A stretch of 64,000 nucleotides of DNA, from assembly GCA_014843695.1 (NCBI GenBank), contig JABXNX010000098.1:1-64000 (forward strand). The letters are read 5' to 3'. Below the pieces are notes generated by a model. It saw nothing but the letters and a program-made list of their open reading frames with translations. It ran no database searches and was not told where the DNA came from. This document shows, piece after piece, positions 57,901-64,000 of this stretch (the stretch's first letter is position 1; every line of letters starts with the position of its first letter). This stretch comes from Archivesica marissinica (taxonomy: Eukaryota; Mollusca; Bivalvia; Venerida; Vesicomyidae). A program made the translations under genes and the position numbers.

Positions 57901-60900
57901 GAGGTTGCGCAGGTTGATGAGGTTGTGCATGTTGGCGAGGTTGCGCAGGTTGGTAAGGTTGTGCAGGTTGGATGAGGTTGTGCAGGTTGATGAGGTTGTG
58001 CAGGTTGATGAGGTTGTGCAGGTTGGTGAGGTTGCGCAGGTTGGTGAGGTTGTGCAGGTTGATGAGGTTGCGCAGGTGATGAGGTTGTGCAGGTTGGTGA
58101 GGTTGTGCAGGTTGGTGAGGTTGAGCAGGTTGGTGAGGTTGGCAGGTTGATGAGGTTGCGCAGGTTGGTGAGGTGTGCAGGTTGATGAGGTTGGCAGGTT
58201 GGTGAGGTTGCGCAGGTTGGTGAGTTGTGCAGGTTGGTGAGGTTGCGCAGGTGGGATTTTGCAGGGTGATGAGGTTGTGCAGGTTGGTGAGGTTGTGCAG
58301 GTTGGTGAGGTTGTGCAGGTTGGTGAGGTTGTGCAGGTTGATGAGGTTGTGCATGTTGGCGAGGTTACGCAGGTTGGTGAGGTTGTGCAGGTTGGTGAGG
58401 TTGTGCAGGTTGATGAGGTTGTGCAGGTTGATGAGGTTGTGCAGGTTGATGAGGTTGTGCAGGTTGGTGAGGTTGTGCAGGTTGGTGAGGTTGTGCAGGT
58501 TGGTGAGGTGTGCAGGTTGTGAGGTGTGCAGGTGGGAGGTTGTGCAGGTTGGTGAGGTTGCAGGTTGGTGAGGTTGGCAGGTTGGTGAGGTTGTGCAGGT
58601 TGGTGAGGTTGTGCAGGTTGGTGAGGTTGTGCAGGTTGGTGAGGTTGTGCAGGTTGATGAGGTTGCGCAGGTTGATGAGGTTGTGCATGTTGGCGATGTT
58701 GCACAGGTTGGTGAGGTTGATAGGTTGGTGAGGTTGTGCAGGTTGATGAGGTTGTGCAGGTCGGTGAGGTTGTGCAGGTTGGTGAGGTTGTGCAGGTTGA
58801 TGAGGTTGCGCAGGTTGATGAGGTTGTGCATGTTGGCGAGGTTGCGCAGGTTGGTAAGGTTGTGCAGGTTGGTGAGGTTGTGCAGGTTGATGAGGTTGTG
58901 CAGGTTGATGAGGTTGTGCAGGTTGGTGAGGTTGCGCAGGTTGGTGAGGTTAGGCAGGTTGATGAGGTTGCGCAAGTTGATGAGGTTGTGCAGGTTGGTG
59001 AGGTTGTGCAGGTTGGTGAGGTTGAGCAGGTTGGTGAGGTTGTGCAGGTTGATGAGGTTGCGCAGGTTGGTGAGGTTGTGCAGGTTGGTGAGGTTGTGCA
59101 GGTTGGTGAGGTTGAGCAGGTTGGTGAGGTTGTGCAGGTTGGTGAGGTTGCGCAGGTTGGTGAGGTTAGGCAGGTTGATGAGGTTGCGCAAGTTGGTGAG
59201 GTTGTGCAGGTTGGTGAGGTTGTGCAGGTTGATGAGGTTGCGCAGGTTGATGAGGTTGTGCATGTGGCGAGGTTGCGCAGGTTGGTGAGGTTGTGCAGGT
59301 TGGTGAGGTTGTGCAGGTTGATGAGGTTGTGCAGGTTGATGAGGTTGTGCAGGTTGATGAGGTTGTGCAGGTTGGTGAGGTTGCGCAGGTTGGTGAGGTT
59401 GTGCAGGTTGGTGAGGTTGTGCAGGTTGGTGAGTTGTGCAGGTTGGTGAGGTTGTGCAGGTTGGTGAGGTTAGGCAGGTTGATGAGGTTGCGCAAGTTGA
59501 TGAGGTTGTGCAGGTTGGTGAGGTTGTGCAGGTTGGTGAGGTTGAGCAGGTGGTGAGGTTGTGCAGGTTGATGAGGTGTGCAGGTTGGTGAGGTTGTGCA
59601 GGTTGGTGAGGTTGTGCGCAGGTTGGTGAGGTTGTGCTGGTTGGTGAGGTTGTGCAGGTTGGTGAGGTTGGTGAGATTGTGCAGGTTGTGAGGTTGGTGA
59701 GATTGTGCAGGTTGGTGAGGTTGCGCAGGTTGGTGAGGTTGCGCAGGTTGGTGAGGTTGTGCAGGTTGGTGAGGTTGCGCAGGTTGGTGAGGTTAGGCAG
59801 GTGATGAGGTTGCGCAAGTTGATGAGGTTGTGCAGGTTGGTGAGGTTGTGCAGGTTGGTGAGGTTGAGCAGGTTGGTGAGGTTGTGCAGGTTGATGAGGT
59901 TGTGCAGGTTGGTGAGGTTGTGCAGGTTGGTGAGGTTGTGCGCAGGTTGGTGAGGTTGCGCTGGTTGGTGAGGTTGTGCAGGTTGGTGAGGTTGCACAGG
60001 TTGGTGAGGTTGCACAGGTTGGTGTTGCACAGGTTGATGAGGTTGCACAGGTTGGTGAGGTTGTGCAGGTTGGTGAGGTTGCACAGGTTGGTGAGGTTGT
60101 GTGCAGGTGGTGAGGTTGTGCAGGTTGGTGAGGTTGCACAGGTTGGTGTTGCACAGGTTGATGAGGTTGCGCAGGTTGGTGAGGTTGTGCAGGTTGATGA
60201 GGTTGTGCAGGTTGGTGAGGTTGTGCAGGTTGATGAGGTTGTGCAGGTTGGTGAGGTTGTGCAGGTTGGTGAGGTTGTGCAGGTTGGTGAGGTTGAGCAG
60301 GTTGGTGAGGTTGCACAGGTTGGTGAGGTTGCGCAGGTTGGTGAGGTTGAGCAGGTTGGTGAGGTTGCACAGGTTGGTGAGGTTGTGCAGGTTGGTGAGG
60401 TTGTGCAGGTTGGTGAGGTTGTGCAGGTTGGTGAGGTTGTGCAGGTTGGTGAGGTTGTGCAGGTTGGTGAGGTTGTGCAGGTTGATGAGGTGTGCAGGTT
60501 GGTGAGGTTGCGCAGGTTGATGAGGTTGCGCAGGTTGGTGAGGTTGTGCAGGTTGGTGAGGTTGTGCAGGTTGGTGAGGTTGTGCAGGTTGGTGAGGTTG
60601 AGCAGGTTGGTGAGGTTGCACAGGTGGTGAGGTTGCACAGGTTGGTGAGGTTGCACAGGTTGGTGAGGTTGTGCAGGTTGGTGAGGTTGTGCAGGTTGGG
60701 TGAGGTTGTGCAGGTTGGTGAGGCTGTGCAGGTTGATGAGGTTGTGCAGGTTGATGAGGTTGCACTGGTTGGTGAGGTTGTGCAGGTTGGTGAGGTTGTG
60801 CAGGTTGGTGAGGTTGTGCAGGTTGGTGAGGTTGTGCAGGTTGGTGAGGTTGTGCAGGTTGGTGAGGTTGCGCAGGTTGGTGAGGTTGAACGTAGATTAG

Positions 60901-63731
60901 GAACAGATGAAATGGGAAAACCAGAATTACTTACAGTCCAATACAGAGTTAGTCGATCATAGCCTTCCAAACTGGGCCGTGTGATGCTCGAGATTTCATA
61001 AAGACCTACGTAAGTTTCAGGGTTTACATCCAGAACTGAAATATTGTAATACATGTACATATTATTGATGAGAATGCTATAAAAAAAAACTCATATTAAC
61101 CCTACCTACCAATCAACCCCGTTACTTGCCAATCACAACAAAAGACGCTTTTGCAAACAGCATAGAGCCAGATCAGGCGGAAGAGAATGTGCCGTCTGAT
61201 CAGGCTCTATGCTGTTTGTTATTCGGATAGTGGAGCTAAAACACTTGTCTGAATAGCAAACAACGTAGATCCTGATCAGACGCGCCGCTACGCCACGGCT
61301 GATCTGGATCTATGTAGTTTGTACATTCCGTCCTATATATTCGGCAGGTTAAGGGTTCATAGTCTTTGTAAACTGTTCAAAATATAAAGTCTTTCTTTCA
61401 CATTGGTTGGGGTAATGAAGGAGGGGATTAGTTGGTAGTTCAGGGACGTAGACTACATTAAAAATGGGGTTCCTGGAACTTTTTTAAGTCTATATCGCCA
61501 CAGATGCATTCTGTGGCATATTCTGATGAGAAATAAGGAACATATATTTTACCCAGCATGCAAAGCATTAATACAGATGACACTTCAGAAATCAGATGGA
61601 TCTGTAGTCTAGTGGTAACACGCTGGACTGGTAATCCAGGGATCGCAGGTTCGATCCCCCGTCTGACCCTAATAAAATTAACAGTCTTTCAGATGGGACG
61701 TTAAACCGAGGTCTCGTGTCGGTGCTTTACGCCGTGCACGTAAAAGAACCAGAGGAGACTCTGGAATGGGTCTCTGTCTGTATCATTGCACTATCCTCCA
61801 AAAATCTAAAATGACTAATCTCTTCAGGAGGCGTCGCTCATATGGGCAACCGGTAGCAACGTTAAATAAACGTAAAACACACACACCAGAAAATCATCAC
61901 TGAATTTCATCTCCAATCTACATAGATAAATGCATGTTGAAAAAACAGCACAGGTCATATGTATAATTCAACAACATATTGGGAATCTGGAAACTGGCTG
62001 CTAAATATAGGTTGGCTACTTATTGGAGGTGACCACTAACACAGGTTTCACTGTACAGTCTACAACCGTTCATCAAAGTCGATTATGTCAAATTCTCCAT
62101 TTATCTCGAAGTCAGATCAAAGTCCCGTTTCAGACTTCGGTAAGACAGGATATGATGTAAATGATATACTGTAAGTGCTTCCAATATGTGCCGCTACCTG
62201 AGGTTATCTACTCGTTACCACCAACCTCACTACAAGAGGAATCTAGGCTCAACATGTTTGAAGATATTTACAAGAAATGCCTTTGCTCTTCAAAATATTG
62301 CAGTGAACTTCACCATTAATCCAATGACTCATAATTCAGTAGAGGTCTTTAAGGATCACGATAAGCTAAGCCTTTAACAGCAACAATCTCAGTAATTGAG
62401 CGTGAAGACAGGCTCAGACTCGAACCCAGTACCTAGCATGAAGACAGGTGACCCAGGCTCCATCCCAGTACCTAGCATGAAGACAGGCGAACCCAGGCTC
62501 CAACCCAGTACCTAGCATGAAGACAGGCGAACCCAGTACCTAGCATGAAGACAGGCGAACCCATGCTCGAACCCAGTACCTAGCATGAAGACAGGTGACC
62601 CAGGCTCCAACCCTGTACCTAGCATGAAGACAGGTGACCCAGGCTCCAACCCTGTACCTAGCATGAAGACAGGTGACCCAGGCTCCAACCCTGTACCTAG
62701 CATGAAGACAGGTGACCCAGGCTCCAACCCTGTACCTAGCATGAAGACAGGCGAACCCAGTACCTAGCATGAAGACAGGCGAACCCAGTACCTAGCATGA
62801 AGACAGGCGAGAAGACAGGCGAACCCAGTACCTAGCATGAAGACAGGCGACCCATGCTCGAACCCATACTAGCATGAAGACAGGTGACCCAGGCTCCAAC
62901 CTGTACCTAGCATGAAGACAGGTGACCCAGGCTCCAACCCTGTACCTAGCATGAAGACAGGTGACCCAGGCTCCAACCCTGTACCTAGCATGAAGACAGG
63001 GACCCAGGCTCCACCCAGTACCTAGCATGAAGACAGGTGACCCAGGCGCCACCCAGTACCTAGCATGAAGACAGGCGAACCCAGTACCTAGCATGAAGAC
63101 AGGCGACCCAGTACCTAGCATGAAGACAGGCGAACCCAGTACCTAGCATGAAGACAGGCGAACCCATGCTCGAACCCAGTACCTAGCATGAAGACAGGTG
63201 ACCCAGGCTCCAACCCTGTACCTAGCATGAAGACAGGTGACCCAGGCTCCAACCCTGTACCTAGCATGAAGACAGGTGACCCAGGCTCCAACCCTGTACC
63301 TAGCATGAAGACAGGTGACCCAGGCTCCAACCCTGTACCTAGCATGAAGACAGGCGAACCCATGCTCGAACCCAGTACATAGCATGAAGACAGGCAACCC
63401 AGACTCCAACCTAGTACCTAGCATGAACACAGACAACCATGGCTAGAATCCGGTACATAGCAAGAAGGCAGACTCATGCTTGAACCCAGTGCACTGCGCA
63501 AGGTGCTGCTAATTGAGCTAACTGAAGCTACTCACCATCACTATTAGTCCGCATCACGAATAGTGCGGGTTTGCTCCAGAACCCCTTCGGAATGAACGTT
63601 TTATTATCAAACCCCTTCTGTTCCATCAACTGACCAGTAATATTGTAAGTATACTCGGTGTATGGGTTCAGCCCGCATAGCCTCGTATCATCAAGTACCG
63701 CCTTCTTTCCATCATACCTAACTCCCTTTAC
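26562..63731 (-). CDS. Domeless/gp130-like class I cytokine receptor (N-terminus outside window)
   Basis: Ten exons with matching GT..AG sites and phases join to 893 codons plus a TAA stop. Domain order by residue in this partial protein: 1-65 second half of a cytokine-binding module, with a WS-containing segment (GFWSKPALF) in place of canonical WSxWS; 66-170, 171-278 and 279-388 three fibronectin type III domains; about 391-415 transmembrane helix (GVSPVLLMVIVCVVV...); 416-422 CWCCRKY.. basic stop-transfer; then a ~470-residue acidic cytoplasmic tail. The tail has YSSQ (about 475), YNPQ (617) and YLSQ (638). YxxQ is the STAT3-type docking motif of gp130. A run of about 16 Glu is encoded by a microsatellite. 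A clear proline-rich Box 1 for JAK binding is not obvious; the nearest is ITVPQN. One cytokine module + three FN3 + TM + YxxQ is the gp130/LIFR/Domeless layout. Known role of the family: cell-surface JAK-STAT cytokine receptor in immunity and development. Assignment is by architecture and motifs. Confidence 0.85.
27262..27313. repeat. (TTC)n microsatellite inside the receptor coding exon
   Basis: About 16 perfect TTC triplets, encoding poly-Glu on the minus strand. In frame, so length change alters the protein without frameshift. Confidence 0.95.
27480..28137 (-). repeat. Inverted duplication, left arm (part of receptor exon 10 and its upstream intron)
   Basis: This segment is repeated in opposite orientation at 35588-36483, interrupted there by a SINE. 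The arms are highly similar over both intron (for example TTTTACAGAAAACCTACTCA) and exon. Confidence 0.88.
28178..34690. repeat. 51/46-bp minisatellite, ~6.5 kb, derived from the juxtamembrane exon donor
   Basis: The first ~11 units are 51 bp and contain TACTGTGATATAACAACC. Most later ones are 46 bp, lacking the GATAT-containing insert, with a 51-bp unit returning occasionally. Middle variants are ATTATGG, ATTCTGG, ATTGTGG and AGTATGG. On the minus strand each unit carries exon 9's end and its donor CAG|GTAGGT, then TTGTTACAG. The array contains a 1000-N gap. Confidence 0.95.
30438..31437. other. Assembly gap of 1000 N
   Basis: Exactly 1000 N in the middle of the 46-bp array. The round number suggests a placeholder, so the array length is unknown. 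Confidence 0.95.
34654..34735 (-). CDS. Receptor exon 9: juxtamembrane segment
   Basis: Acceptor CTTTTCAG, donor GTACAG|GTAGGT, 82 nt. Encodes CWCCRKYKRVRQSM then GITVPQNSMTVDVQ. The Arg/Lys cluster straight after the helix is a stop-transfer signal. The last 32 nt plus 14 nt of intron form the unit of the array at 28178-34690. Confidence 0.85.
34745..35587. other. Intron of the receptor gene
   Basis: Contains a doubled CAATTTTTCTTTCTCTC..CAGCACGACCCC pyrimidine-rich stretch (34968-35045). Nothing coding is seen. Confidence 0.5.
35588..36483 (+). pseudogene. Inverted partial copy of receptor exon 10 and its intron
   Basis: On the + strand, 35588-35718 and 35974-36053 match the intron upstream of exon 10. 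36054-36483 matches its first ~430 coding bases, with a retained TTTCTTTCAG acceptor. A one-base deletion near 36160 (CCAAAGTACC to CCAAGTACC) shifts the frame just after the first YxxQ codons. It lies antisense between receptor exons 8 and 9. A second short copy of GATGTGGATAATATAGATGG follows at 36484-36521. Confidence 0.85.
35729..35963 (+). repeat. tRNA-derived SINE (family A), 5'-truncated, with target-site duplication
   Basis: It starts at AGATCCCCCGTCTGACC and ends with the family 3' domain. It is flanked by ATTCACTCAA at 35719-35728 and 35964-35973, a 10-bp target-site duplication. The same site is empty in the other arm near 28000. Confidence 0.92.
36679..36754 (-). CDS. Receptor exon 8: transmembrane helix
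   Basis: Acceptor TTGTATTACAG, donor TATG|GTAAGA, 76 nt. Encodes GVSPVLLMVIVCVVV followed by TIIVVVALV. It is the last unit of a 68-bp tandem array and the only one carrying the donor. The other units carry the acceptor and most of the helix codons. Confidence 0.85.
36755..37573 (-). repeat. 68-bp minisatellite of the transmembrane exon acceptor, ~12 copies
   Basis: Minus-strand units contain TTGTATTACAG then ATGGAGTGAGTCCGGTGCTG and codons of the helix. 68 is not a multiple of three, so reading through units shifts frame. Unit variants differ at GTCTGTG/GGCTGTG and TTGTCAC/TTATGGC. Confidence 0.95.
37735..38200. repeat. ~28-bp minisatellite, ~17 copies
   Basis: Unit GACTG(A/T)CACAAAGTCATGTT plus CCTACTAT. 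Lies in the intron between receptor exons 7 and 8. Confidence 0.92.
38311..38400 (+). repeat. SINE family A, 3' fragment
   Basis: Only the last ~90 bases of the family are present: AATCTAAAATGACT, GCGTCGCTCATATGGGCAAC and the (CA) end. Confidence 0.85.
38429..38596 (-). CDS. Receptor exon 7: FN3-3, C-terminal half
   Basis: Acceptor GTTCTCTTCAG, donor GGACAA|GTAAGT, 168 nt. Encodes SYTVSGLTVGSLVCVWVRGS and GPLNTKSISLTISERT. Phase 1 out joins the transmembrane exon. Confidence 0.85.
38617..39268. repeat. ~110-bp tandem repeat, 4-5 copies, split by a SINE
   Basis: Copies contain GTAGTATTTATCTACGGGAC and CACTCCCTTGCTTCTAAACA. Lies just upstream (minus strand) of receptor exon 7. The first copy is separated from the others by a SINE at 38701-38934. 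Confidence 0.88.
38701..38934 (+). repeat. tRNA-derived SINE (family C), full length, with target-site duplication
   Basis: Head GTCGTGATAGCGCAGTGGAT, B box GAGTTCGAGCCCCACTGG, body TGGCGATGGATTCCATCAGG, short AAAATAAA tail. Flanked by TAAACACAG at 38692-38700 and 38935-38943. Confidence 0.9.
39731..39895 (-). CDS. Receptor exon 6: FN3-3, N-terminal half
   Basis: Acceptor AGTGATGATTTCAG, donor CAAAT|GTAAGT, 165 nt. Encodes PVQNVHLTMMTPDNGFTVEW and THYNVMYCIGDG, strands A-C with the conserved Trp and Tyr. Confidence 0.85.
39905..40160. mobile_element. Palindromic element with 40-55-bp arms
   Basis: Around 40096 the sequence ATACAAACGACAGC is followed by its inverse GCTGTCGTTTGTAT. The arms extend outward through GAGATATAATAATATATTAA to ATTTAGG. 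An inverted partial copy of the left half is at 43155-43290. Outer ends read AACCCTTTCCTTCATAGAG. Confidence 0.8.
40100..40330. repeat. ~230-bp direct repeat, copy 1
   Basis: The segment from the palindrome's right arm to AAAAACATAATGTGTATC is repeated at 43203-43441 with about 95% identity and a small deletion. Confidence 0.85.
40836..41103 (+). repeat. ~270-bp dispersed element, copy 3
   Basis: Same sequence as 22374-22630, including the terminal part CGCCCACATCGCCCTCTAAT and CTGATCCCTG. It lies alone in a receptor intron, which shows the element moves independently of the LINE at 23-25 kb. Confidence 0.88.
41419..41593 (-). CDS. Receptor exon 5: FN3-2, C-terminal half
   Basis: Acceptor ACATTTCAG, donor AAAAG|GTAACT, 175 nt. 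Encodes NATLFMLPGNQCNEIYQYGL and GIHWEPCIYEAGK, an FN3 E-G region like those in gp130-type receptors. Confidence 0.82.
41704..43110. repeat. 55-bp minisatellite, ~25 copies
   Basis: Unit AACCCTTTCCCTCATAGAAG, CACCTCTTGACGCCATTACC, AATACGACATACATT. The first 16 bases match the outer end of the palindromic elements at 39905 and 43290. Confidence 0.95.
43155..43441. repeat. Second copy of the palindromic element and flank
   Basis: 43155-43290 is inverted relative to 39918-40045 (shared GATAGATATGG, CATGATAGCTAAATGG). 43203-43441 is direct relative to 40100-40330. The two copies bracket the 55-bp array and receptor exon 5. Confidence 0.82.
43690..44045. repeat. 25-bp minisatellite, ~14 copies
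   Basis: Unit AAATTAGGTTGTTCAAAAGA plus CAATT. Intron of the receptor gene. Confidence 0.93.
44084..44435 (-). repeat. ~109-bp array of the exon 4 donor region, ~4 copies
   Basis: Each unit repeats the last 36 nt of receptor exon 4 and about 70 nt of following intron (TTTTATAAGAGGGTTGGG). In the copies near 44185, 44294 and 44403 the donor GT reads AT. Only the genuine exon keeps CAG|GTTAGT. Confidence 0.9.
44436..45123. other. Intron of the receptor gene
   Basis: AT-rich, with no repeat or exon that I can support. Confidence 0.5.
45185..45336 (-). CDS. Receptor exon 4: FN3-2, N-terminal half
   Basis: Acceptor CTAATTACAG, donor TGTCAG|GTTAGT, 152 nt. Encodes PVPSELIVEYNKTDQ, NGTRYSNMFHTVIWC and GTQQSCQ. 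It lacks a Met-initiated frame and is found only by splice logic. Its phases (2-nt start, phase 0 end) fit both neighbours exactly. Its last 36 nt are re-used in a tandem array at 44084-44435. Confidence 0.82.
45520..45910. mobile_element. ACAGTCAAACCTG-type MITE interrupted by another MITE
   Basis: Left end TACAGTCAAACCTGTGTTAA and right end AGACAGGTTTGACTGTA are inverted. The outer sequence resumes at GCAGCCAG after the inner element. Intact relatives lie at 52800-52915 and 53010-53192. Confidence 0.88.
45536..45782. mobile_element. Nested palindromic MITE (TTAA-ended, group 1)
   Basis: Near-identical to 18691-18937. TTAA occurs at both junctions (45536-45539 and 45779-45782), consistent with insertion into a TTAA of the outer element. 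Confidence 0.9.
46010..46227. mobile_element. Palindromic MITE (TTAA-ended, group 3)
   Basis: Ends TTGACCCTTTGC and GCAAAGGGTTAA. Arms with TTTGCAAACAACATAGATCC and GAGCTCTATGCTGTTTGCAA-like sequence. Related to 61096-61358. Confidence 0.82.
46345..46560. repeat. 20-bp minisatellite, ~11 copies
   Basis: Unit GCCCGACCCTAGTATTTCAC, ending in two diverged copies with CCCTAAAGT. Confidence 0.95.
47040..47330 (-). repeat. tRNA-derived SINE (family A)
   Basis: Full minus-strand copy, head at 47265-47330 with GTAGTCCAGTGGTAACACGC. Inserted about 110 bp downstream of receptor exon 3. Confidence 0.9.
47444..47654 (-). CDS. Receptor exon 3: FN3-1, C-terminal half
   Basis: Acceptor ACTTTCAG, donor TTCG|GTATGC, 211 nt. 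Encodes DNVMYYITAYNRS and ILNISLRAANSAGSLEDSR, typical FN3 C, F and G strands. In phase with exons on both sides. Confidence 0.82.
47645..47830 (-). repeat. 84-bp triplication of the exon 3 acceptor
   Basis: ACGGCTGAAAGTAAA occurs at 47651, 47735 and 47819. On the minus strand each has CTTTCAG|CCGTTG, so three potential acceptors stand in a row. Only the last leads into the open exon. Confidence 0.9.
47990..52292 (+). repeat. Inverted 68-bp array of the transmembrane exon, ~62 copies
   Basis: Reverse orientation of 36755-37640. 47990-48056 matches the unique flank at 37574-37640 (GCAGATTGGTTGCTATTAT). The units are the same 68-bp TM-exon sequence. A ~1956-bp block is duplicated within it (variant TGTTATTGGTTATTGG at about 48350 and 50306), as is a 272-bp block (4 units) at 48960 and 49232. 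Confidence 0.95.
52293..52500. repeat. ~78-bp tandem repeat, 3 copies
   Basis: Copies with GGTTCTGGCGAGGTACAAAC followed by TCACAACCCC and ACGATG(C/T)GGACA. Confidence 0.85.
52800..53192. mobile_element. Two ACAGTCAAACCTG-type MITEs, one after another
   Basis: 52800-52915 and 53010-53192 both start TACAGTCAAACCTGT. The internal GCAGCCACCTGTG and TGGCTGCTTAA segments are in opposite orientation in the two. A truncated third lies at 61965-62055. Confidence 0.8.
53325..53440 (-). repeat. SINE (family C), partial
   Basis: The minus strand has GAGTTCGAGCCCCGCTGG and AACATGGAATTTAAATG, matching the middle of the 38701-38934 element. Confidence 0.75.
53520..60890. repeat. 18-bp minisatellite, ~7.4 kb
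   Basis: Unit GAGGTTGTGCAGGTTGGT with common variants (TGATG, GCGCA, GCACA, GAGCA, and a 15-bp GATAGGTTG form). Large blocks are duplicated: about 53885-54235 recurs at 55864-56214 (1979 bp) and 54759-55140 recurs at 58736-59110 (3977 bp). Multiples of three create long Thr/Ser/Pro/Gln or Arg/Leu/Val frames that I reject as genes. Lies in the intron after receptor exon 2 and holds a gap. Confidence 0.97.
56514..57513. other. Assembly gap of 1000 N
   Basis: Exactly 1000 N inside the 18-bp array, probably a placeholder of unknown true length. Confidence 0.95.
60935..61035 (-). CDS. Receptor exon 2: FN3-1, N-terminal half
   Basis: Acceptor AATATTTCAG, donor GGACT|GTAAGT, 101 nt. Encodes PETYVGLYEIS and RPSLEGYDRLTLYWT, the opening strands of an FN3 domain with the conserved Trp. 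Phase 0 out joins the next exon. The 18-bp array starts about 45 bases into the following intron. Confidence 0.82.
61096..61358. mobile_element. Palindromic MITE (TTAA-ended, group 3)
   Basis: Arms TTTGCAAACAGCATAGAGCC and GATCTGGATCTATGTAGTTT, with an internal AGTGGAGCTAAAACACTTG segment also found, inverted, in 46010-46227. Confidence 0.8.
61592..61890 (+). repeat. tRNA-derived SINE (family A), full length
   Basis: Head GATCTGTAGTCTAGTGGTAA, anticodon arm CTGGACTGGTAATCCAG, B box GGTTCGATCCCC, complete body and (CA) end. Confidence 0.92.
61891..62397. other. Intron of the receptor gene
   Basis: Holds a truncated ACAGTCAAAC-type MITE (61965-62055). The rest shows no exon or repeat that I can support. 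Confidence 0.5.
62398..63440. repeat. 39-bp minisatellite, ~27 copies
   Basis: Unit CCTAGCATGAAGACAGGTGA then CCCAGGCTCCAACCCTGTA, with shortened copies. A block (62540-62760) recurs at 63143-63360, 603 bp away. On the minus strand some units contain a B-box-like GGGTTCGAGCATGGG. Confidence 0.95.
63470..63528 (-). repeat. tRNA-like fragment next to the 39-bp array
   Basis: Minus strand GTTAGCTCAATTAGCAGCAC (A-box-like) then CACTGGGTTCAAGCATGAG (B-box-like). Probably the 5' part of a SINE from which the 39-bp array arose. Lies a few bases inside the intron after receptor exon 1. Confidence 0.5.
63536..63731 (-). CDS. Receptor exon 1 of 10 seen: cytokine-binding module, second half
   Basis: Acceptor TTGTACATCACAG, donor GATG|GTGAGT, 196 nt, phase 0 in and 1 out. 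It encodes LCGLNPYTEYTYNITGQ and GFWSKPALFVMRT. The spacing from LNPYTEYT to FWSKP matches strand E to G of a class I cytokine receptor D2 domain. Confidence 0.82.
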
Positions 63732-64000
63732 CTGTGATGTACAAAATAAATCTGTTCATATATCAGGGAACTAAAATACTACAAATAAATGCACGATTGT
63801 CATCACATCCTCACCCACTCTTATTGAAGCAACCATCTCCATGGCATAGAACATTGTAATTAGCCATTTTTTTCATCTACTGGTCACCAAAATGCCATAG
63901 TTAACTTTTCAGGTAAATCGCCACACCGTTTGGAATGAGAAGTTGAAAATGACTTTACAGTGTTTTTCTGTTTGTTTGTTTTTTTCGATTTTTATTTCCT

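Noticed and set aside
53502..61060. Very long open frames (up to ~1576 residues) of Thr/Ser/Pro/Gln or Arg/Leu/Val repeats
   Set aside because: They follow from an 18-bp unit (a multiple of three) without stops and run through a gap of N. Frames are open on both strands. Only the 5' end of one, at 61035-60935, is a true receptor exon.

Overview
The window is eukaryotic, AT-rich and intron-bearing, and very rich in minisatellites, tRNA-derived SINEs and palindromic MITEs. Introns with canonical GT..AG borders, the SINE types and the MITEs suggest a bivalve mollusc (inferred from repeat style, not from a database match). There are two assembly gaps of exactly 1000 N (30438-31437 and 56514-57513), both inside tandem arrays.

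Layout. 1-26 kb is mostly intergenic. It holds one likely coding exon of an unrecognised gene on the + strand (3165-3887), a decayed Tc1-like transposon, two degenerate non-LTR retrotransposons, at least ten SINE copies and about a dozen minisatellites with units of 8 to 84 bp. From 26.5 kb to beyond the right edge, the minus strand carries one large gene. I assembled it from ten exons whose splice sites and reading phases all agree: 63731-63536, 61035-60935, 47654-47444, 45336-45185, 41593-41419, 39895-39731, 38596-38429, 36754-36679, 34735-34654 and 27917-26562. Together they encode the C-terminal 893 residues of a single-pass receptor. In order these are the second half of a cytokine-binding module with a WS-containing segment, three fibronectin type III domains each split over two exons, a transmembrane helix, a basic stop-transfer segment, and a ~480-residue acidic tail with three YxxQ motifs. 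This is the architecture of gp130/LIFR and insect Domeless, so I read it as the mollusc JAK-STAT cytokine receptor. The N-terminus lies beyond 64000.

The most striking feature is how the introns of this gene are built. Several minisatellites are tandem amplifications of the gene's own exon/intron junctions. The transmembrane-exon acceptor was amplified as a 68-bp unit (36755-37573). The juxtamembrane-exon donor was amplified as a 46/51-bp unit over 6.5 kb (28178-34690). The end of the fourth exon was amplified as a ~109-bp unit (44084-44435). The third-exon acceptor was duplicated as an 84-bp unit (47645-47830). Two pieces also recur in inverted orientation within introns of the same gene: the 68-bp array with its flank (47990-52292, + strand) and a frameshifted copy of the start of the last exon (35588-36483, + strand). 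The primary transcript could therefore form very long hairpins around particular exons. Other introns carry a 7.4-kb array of an 18-bp motif (53520-60890), a 55-bp array (41704-43110), a 39-bp array (62398-63440) and nested MITEs.
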